Origin: an uncultured Bacteroidota bacterium
Lineage (GTDB): Bacteria > Bacteroidota > Bacteroidia > Chitinophagales > Chitinophagaceae
NCBI GenBank assembly: GCA_903933765.1
Contig: CAIZLI010000100.1
Span: 1-9,709 of the forward strand
Direction of reading: 5' to 3'
DNA: 9,709 nucleotides
The position numbers and the translations under genes were made by a program. The notes below the pieces were generated by a model. The model saw only the letters and a program-made list of their open reading frames with translations, was not told where the DNA came from and did not search any database. Shown here in pieces: positions 7,510 to 9,709 of the stretch; position 1 is the stretch's first letter; each line of letters opens with the position of its first letter.

Positions 7510-9165
7510 ATGTCTTTTAGAAACTTCCAAGTTCCTTACCCTATTAATGAAAAGTATTCCAAAAAAGCGGCTTATTTCTCTATGGAGTTCGCGATCCACC
7601 AGCCTTTAAAAATATACAGTGGTGGATTGGGATTTTTAGCTGGCTCACATTTAAGAAGTGCTTTTGAATTAAATCAAAACATGATTGGTATTGGTATGCT
7701 TTGGAAATATGGCTACTATGATCAATCCAGAAATCAAGACCAAACTTTGCAAGTTTCTTTTATGGAGAAGATGTATAGCTTCTTAGAAGATACAGGCATT
7801 AAATATCAAATTTTAATCCATGACCATCCAGTTTGGGTAAAAGCATTTTACTTAGCACCTAATATTTTTTGCAGTGCTCCTTTGTTTTTATTAAGTACCG
7901 ATTTACCAGAGAACGATTATGTTTCTCAAACTATTACACATAGATTATATGACGCGAACGTTGCAACCAAAGTGGCACAGTTTGTTTTATTGGGTGTAGG
8001 CGGTGCAAAATTAATTGATGAATTAAATTTCAATCCAGAAGTGTACCATCTAAATGAAGCACATGGATTTTCAGCAGCATTTTATTTGTTAAATAAGTAC
8101 AAGTCATTGGATGAAGTTAAAAAACGACTTGTATTCACAACACATACCCCAGAAGAAGCAGGTAATGAGAAACACGATATTTATTTATGTCATAACATGG
8201 GTTATTTCTGTGGCCTAGGTTTAGATGAAGTAAGAAGATTGACTGGAATTCATGATGATCAATTTAACCACTCTTTAGCTGCCCTTAGGTTTGCAAGAAA
8301 GGCCAATGGTGTATCAGAATTACATGGACATGTAAGCCGTGAAATGTGGGGTAAACATGAAGGCATTTGCCCAATTGACCATATTACCAATGCACAAAAC
8401 TGGCGTTATTGGGCAGACAAGCAATTGTACAAATTTGCTGAAGCGGGAGATGACACAGGATTCGATGATAGAAAATGGTATTTAAAAAAACGTGCTTTTG
8501 AAATTGTAGCAGATCAAACCGGTAAAATATTTGACCCAAATGTGTTGACGATTGTTTGGGCTAGAAGATTCGCAGGTTATAAGCGTGCCGATTTCTTGTC
8601 ATGGGATTTAGAAAGATTCGAAAAATTATTGTCTAACTTAAAATATCCTGTACAAATTATATTTGCAGGAAAGCCTTACCCAGTAGACCATCCAGCAATT
8701 TCTCAATTCAATCACTTAGTTAACCTTAGCAAGAATTATAAAAATGTGGCTGTGTTAGTTGGATACGAATTGGCTTTAAGTAAGCGTATGAAACAAGCTT
8801 CTGATGTTTGGTTGAACAATCCAAGAGTACCAAGAGAAGCATCAGGAACAAGTGGAATGACGGCTGCAATGAATGGCTCTGTGAACTTCTCAACCGATGA
8901 TGGATGGATACCAGAATTTATCAACCACGGCAACAATGGTTTTGTGGTGCCTAAAGCAGACTATGCCAATATGAGCACAGAAGCACAAGATGAATACGAT
9001 TTAAATGAATTGTATAAAATATTAGAGGAACAAATTGTACCCATGTATTATGAGCAAAAAGATACTTGGAGACAAATTACTCAAAATGGCATGAAGGATG
9101 TTCGTTTCCAATTCGATAGCAATCGTATGGCAGATGAATACTACGAGAAGATGTATAAGATCTAA
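7510..9165 (+). CDS. glgP: Alpha-glucan (glycogen) phosphorylase family protein, short form, lacking the PLP lysine
   Basis: A 551-residue GT35-family protein expected to act in the cytoplasm on glycogen, releasing glucose 1-phosphate. Landmarks in order: AYFSMEFAIHQPLKIYSGGLG (residues 21-41), the sugar-site VYHLNEAHGFSAAF, FTTHTPEEAGNEKHD, NGVSELHGHVSREMW, ITNAQNWRYWAD, the phosphate-region segment ARRFAGYKRADF, and EASGTSGM. Classical phosphorylases exceed 800 residues; the shorter thermophile/archaeal-type alpha-glucan phosphorylases are nearer this organisation. In characterised members the last motif reads GTSGMK or GTSNMK, and that Lys forms the PLP Schiff base; here the codon is ACG (8860-8862), giving Thr451. 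Whether this is lineage-wide in Bacteroidota or special to this genome cannot be told here, so catalytic activity is uncertain although family membership is clear. It is followed by a strong terminator and appears monocistronic. Confidence 0.9.
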   Translation: MSFRNFQVPYPINEKYSKKAAYFSMEFAIHQPLKIYSGGLGFLAGSHLRSAFELNQNMIGIGMLWKYGYYDQSRNQDQTLQVSFMEKMYSFLEDTGIKYQILIHDHPVWVKAFYLAPNIFCSAPLFLLSTDLPENDYVSQTITHRLYDANVATKVAQFVLLGVGGAKLIDELNFNPEVYHLNEAHGFSAAFYLLNKYKSLDEVKKRLVFTTHTPEEAGNEKHDIYLCHNMGYFCGLGLDEVRRLTGIHDDQFNHSLAALRFARKANGVSELHGHVSREMWGKHEGICPIDHITNAQNWRYWADKQLYKFAEAGDDTGFDDRKWYLKKRAFEIVADQTGKIFDPNVLTIVWARRFAGYKRADFLSWDLERFEKLLSNLKYPVQIIFAGKPYPVDHPAISQFNHLVNLSKNYKNVAVLVGYELALSKRMKQASDVWLNNPRVPREASGTSGMTAAMNGSVNFSTDDGWIPEFINHGNNGFVVPKADYANMSTEAQDEYDLNELYKILEEQIVPMYYEQKDTWRQITQNGMKDVRFQFDSNRMADEYYEKMYKI

Positions 9166-9188
9166 TTGAACCCTTTCCCTATAAAGTC

Positions 9189-9223
9189 ATCCCCTCCGAT
9201 TCAATATTGGAGGGGATTTTTTT
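9189..9223 (+). terminator. Intrinsic terminator after the phosphorylase gene
   Basis: A 9-bp perfect stem, ATCCCCTCC (9189-9197) with GGAGGGGAT (9209-9217), an 11-base loop and a run of seven T (9217-9223). It starts 23 bases after the stop codon at 9165. Confidence 0.93.
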
Positions 9224-9228
9224 ATCTA

Positions 9229-9259
9229 TTTGCTGGTCAACCTTTAAACCCTAATTTTG
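9229..9259 (+). promoter_or_regulatory. Consensus Bacteroidota promoter of ubiX
   Basis: TTTG at 9229-9232, a 19-base spacer and TAATTTTG at 9252-9259: a full match at both elements and at the spacing. The ATG at 9270 is only ten bases after the -7 element, so the transcript would have a leader of about five bases or be nearly leaderless. Confidence 0.75.
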
Positions 9260-9269
9260 TTATACTAAT

Positions 9270-9709
9270 ATGCCAAACAAAATCATCGTTGCCATCACAG
9301 GCGCCAGTGGCGCACTCTACGCAAAAGCATTGCTAGATAGCTTAAAGCAAATCCCTGCTCAATACGAAGCAGTTGGAATCATCATGAGCGATAATGCCAA
9401 GACGGTTTGGGAGACAGAATTGGGCAATCAGGATTATTTGAATTACCCTTTTGACTTTTACCATAAAATGGATTTTAATGCACCCTTTGCTTCTGGGTCT
9501 GCGCAATACAATATCATGTTTGTCGTGCCTTGTAGTATGGGTACTTTAGGCAGGATTGCTGCTGGGATCAGTGATGATTTAACCACCCGTGCTGCTGATG
9601 TGAGACTTGTGGTCTTGGTGCAAGAACGCTTTGACTGGTTTGTTCTTAAGAATGTCTTGGTTCTCAGTAACAGGGTCACGAGGTTTAATGTCGTCATCAA
9701 TAGGTACAA
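9270..9709 (+). CDS. ubiX: UbiX-type flavin prenyltransferase, true coding sequence broken near 9602
   Basis: UbiX makes prenylated FMN from FMN and dimethylallyl phosphate, the cofactor of UbiD-type decarboxylases. Residues 1-111 fit the family well: the FMN-binding VAITGASGALYAKAL near the start, ASGSAQYN, VVPCSMGTLGRIAAG and the signature DDLTTRAADV ending at Val111 (codon 9600-9602). UbiX proteins continue there with a stretch like LKERRKL-LVxRETP; none of it is present. The frame stays open to the window edge but the last 35 residues match nothing expected, and the opposite strand of the same stretch looks phage-derived. The gene is therefore best read as a true 5' part joined to foreign sequence, either by assembly error or by real insertion. 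UbiX is about 190 residues, so the missing part would be around 75-80. Confidence 0.85.
   Translation, partial: MPNKIIVAITGASGALYAKALLDSLKQIPAQYEAVGIIMSDNAKTVWETELGNQDYLNYPFDFYHKMDFNAPFASGSAQYNIMFVVPCSMGTLGRIAAGISDDLTTRAADVRLVVLVQERFDWFVLKNVLVLSNRVTRFNVVINRY
9600..9707 (-). CDS. Possible phage portal-protein fragment at a foreign junction
   Basis: Read on the minus strand from 9707, 36 codons are open and give a protein-like sequence with the segments DDDIKPRDPVTENQ, KPVKAF and QDHKSH, the next codon being Ile. From memory the DPVTEN/KPVKAF/QDHxxHI arrangement occurs in portal proteins of tailed phages; I could not search to confirm it. Codon choice is unlike the rest of the window: GAC, AAC, TTC, CAC and CGT dominate where the neighbours favour GAT, AAT and AGA. 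The frame is partial at its start (window edge), and its likeness ends exactly where UbiX likeness on the other strand begins, with a stop codon in this frame soon after. Confidence 0.45.

Noticed and set aside
9458..9709. 83-residue minus-strand frame from a TTG at 9709
   Set aside because: Most of it is antisense to genuine ubiX; over the foreign end the neighbouring minus frame starting at 9707 gives the protein-like sequence instead.
9603..9709. Loose resemblance of the plus-frame tail (LVVLVQE, LKNV) to the UbiX LVLVxRE and LxNM segments
   Set aside because: The LKERR stretch and RETP motif are absent and spacing is about six residues short; coincidence in a hydrophobic frame is more likely.

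Overview
The window looks like AT-rich chromosomal DNA of a Bacteroidota bacterium, plausibly a member of the Chitinophagales, although the sequence alone cannot fix the family. The evidence is protein resemblance to Bacteroidota families, no visible Shine-Dalgarno sites, and several promoters of the Bacteroidota type (TTTG, about 19 bases, TAnnTTTG). Codon use favours AGA, GAT and AAT. No RNA gene, insertion sequence or CRISPR array was seen.

Layout from left to right. A PLP-dependent alpha-oxoamine synthase family gene runs off the left edge on the minus strand (1-1066). Divergent from it is an exported PafA-type alkaline phosphatase (1157-2806, plus), followed by a 58-residue exported Cys/Lys-rich peptide (2942-3118, plus). 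A perfect palindromic hairpin (3156-3191) ends both this peptide gene and the convergent NADP-isocitrate dehydrogenase gene (3217-4446, minus). Upstream of the latter on the same strand lies an NRAMP-type metal transporter fused to a universal-stress-protein domain (4505-6376, minus). Divergent from the transporter is an unrecognised lipoprotein (6453-7400, plus). Then follow a short-form alpha-glucan phosphorylase family protein (7510-9165, plus) with a strong terminator, and the start of ubiX (9270 onward, plus) behind a consensus promoter.

The genes are mostly housekeeping or envelope functions and do not form one pathway: lipid or amino-acid acyl transfer, phosphate scavenging, TCA cycle/NADPH supply, Mn/Fe uptake, glycogen turnover and prenyl-FMN synthesis. 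Only the transporter and isocitrate dehydrogenase genes could be co-transcribed.

The main anomaly is at the right edge. The UbiX protein is normal up to residue 111 (about base 9602), then loses all family features. From the same point the opposite strand carries an open, C-ending-codon reading frame that resembles part of a phage portal protein. This is either a chimeric contig end or a real phage junction. Other points of interest are the replacement of the PLP-binding lysine by threonine in the phosphorylase, the transporter-Usp fusion with a histidine triplet, the small Cys/Lys-rich peptide, and a 22-bp motif shared upstream of the two exported proteins. I did not identify a complete new multi-gene system.
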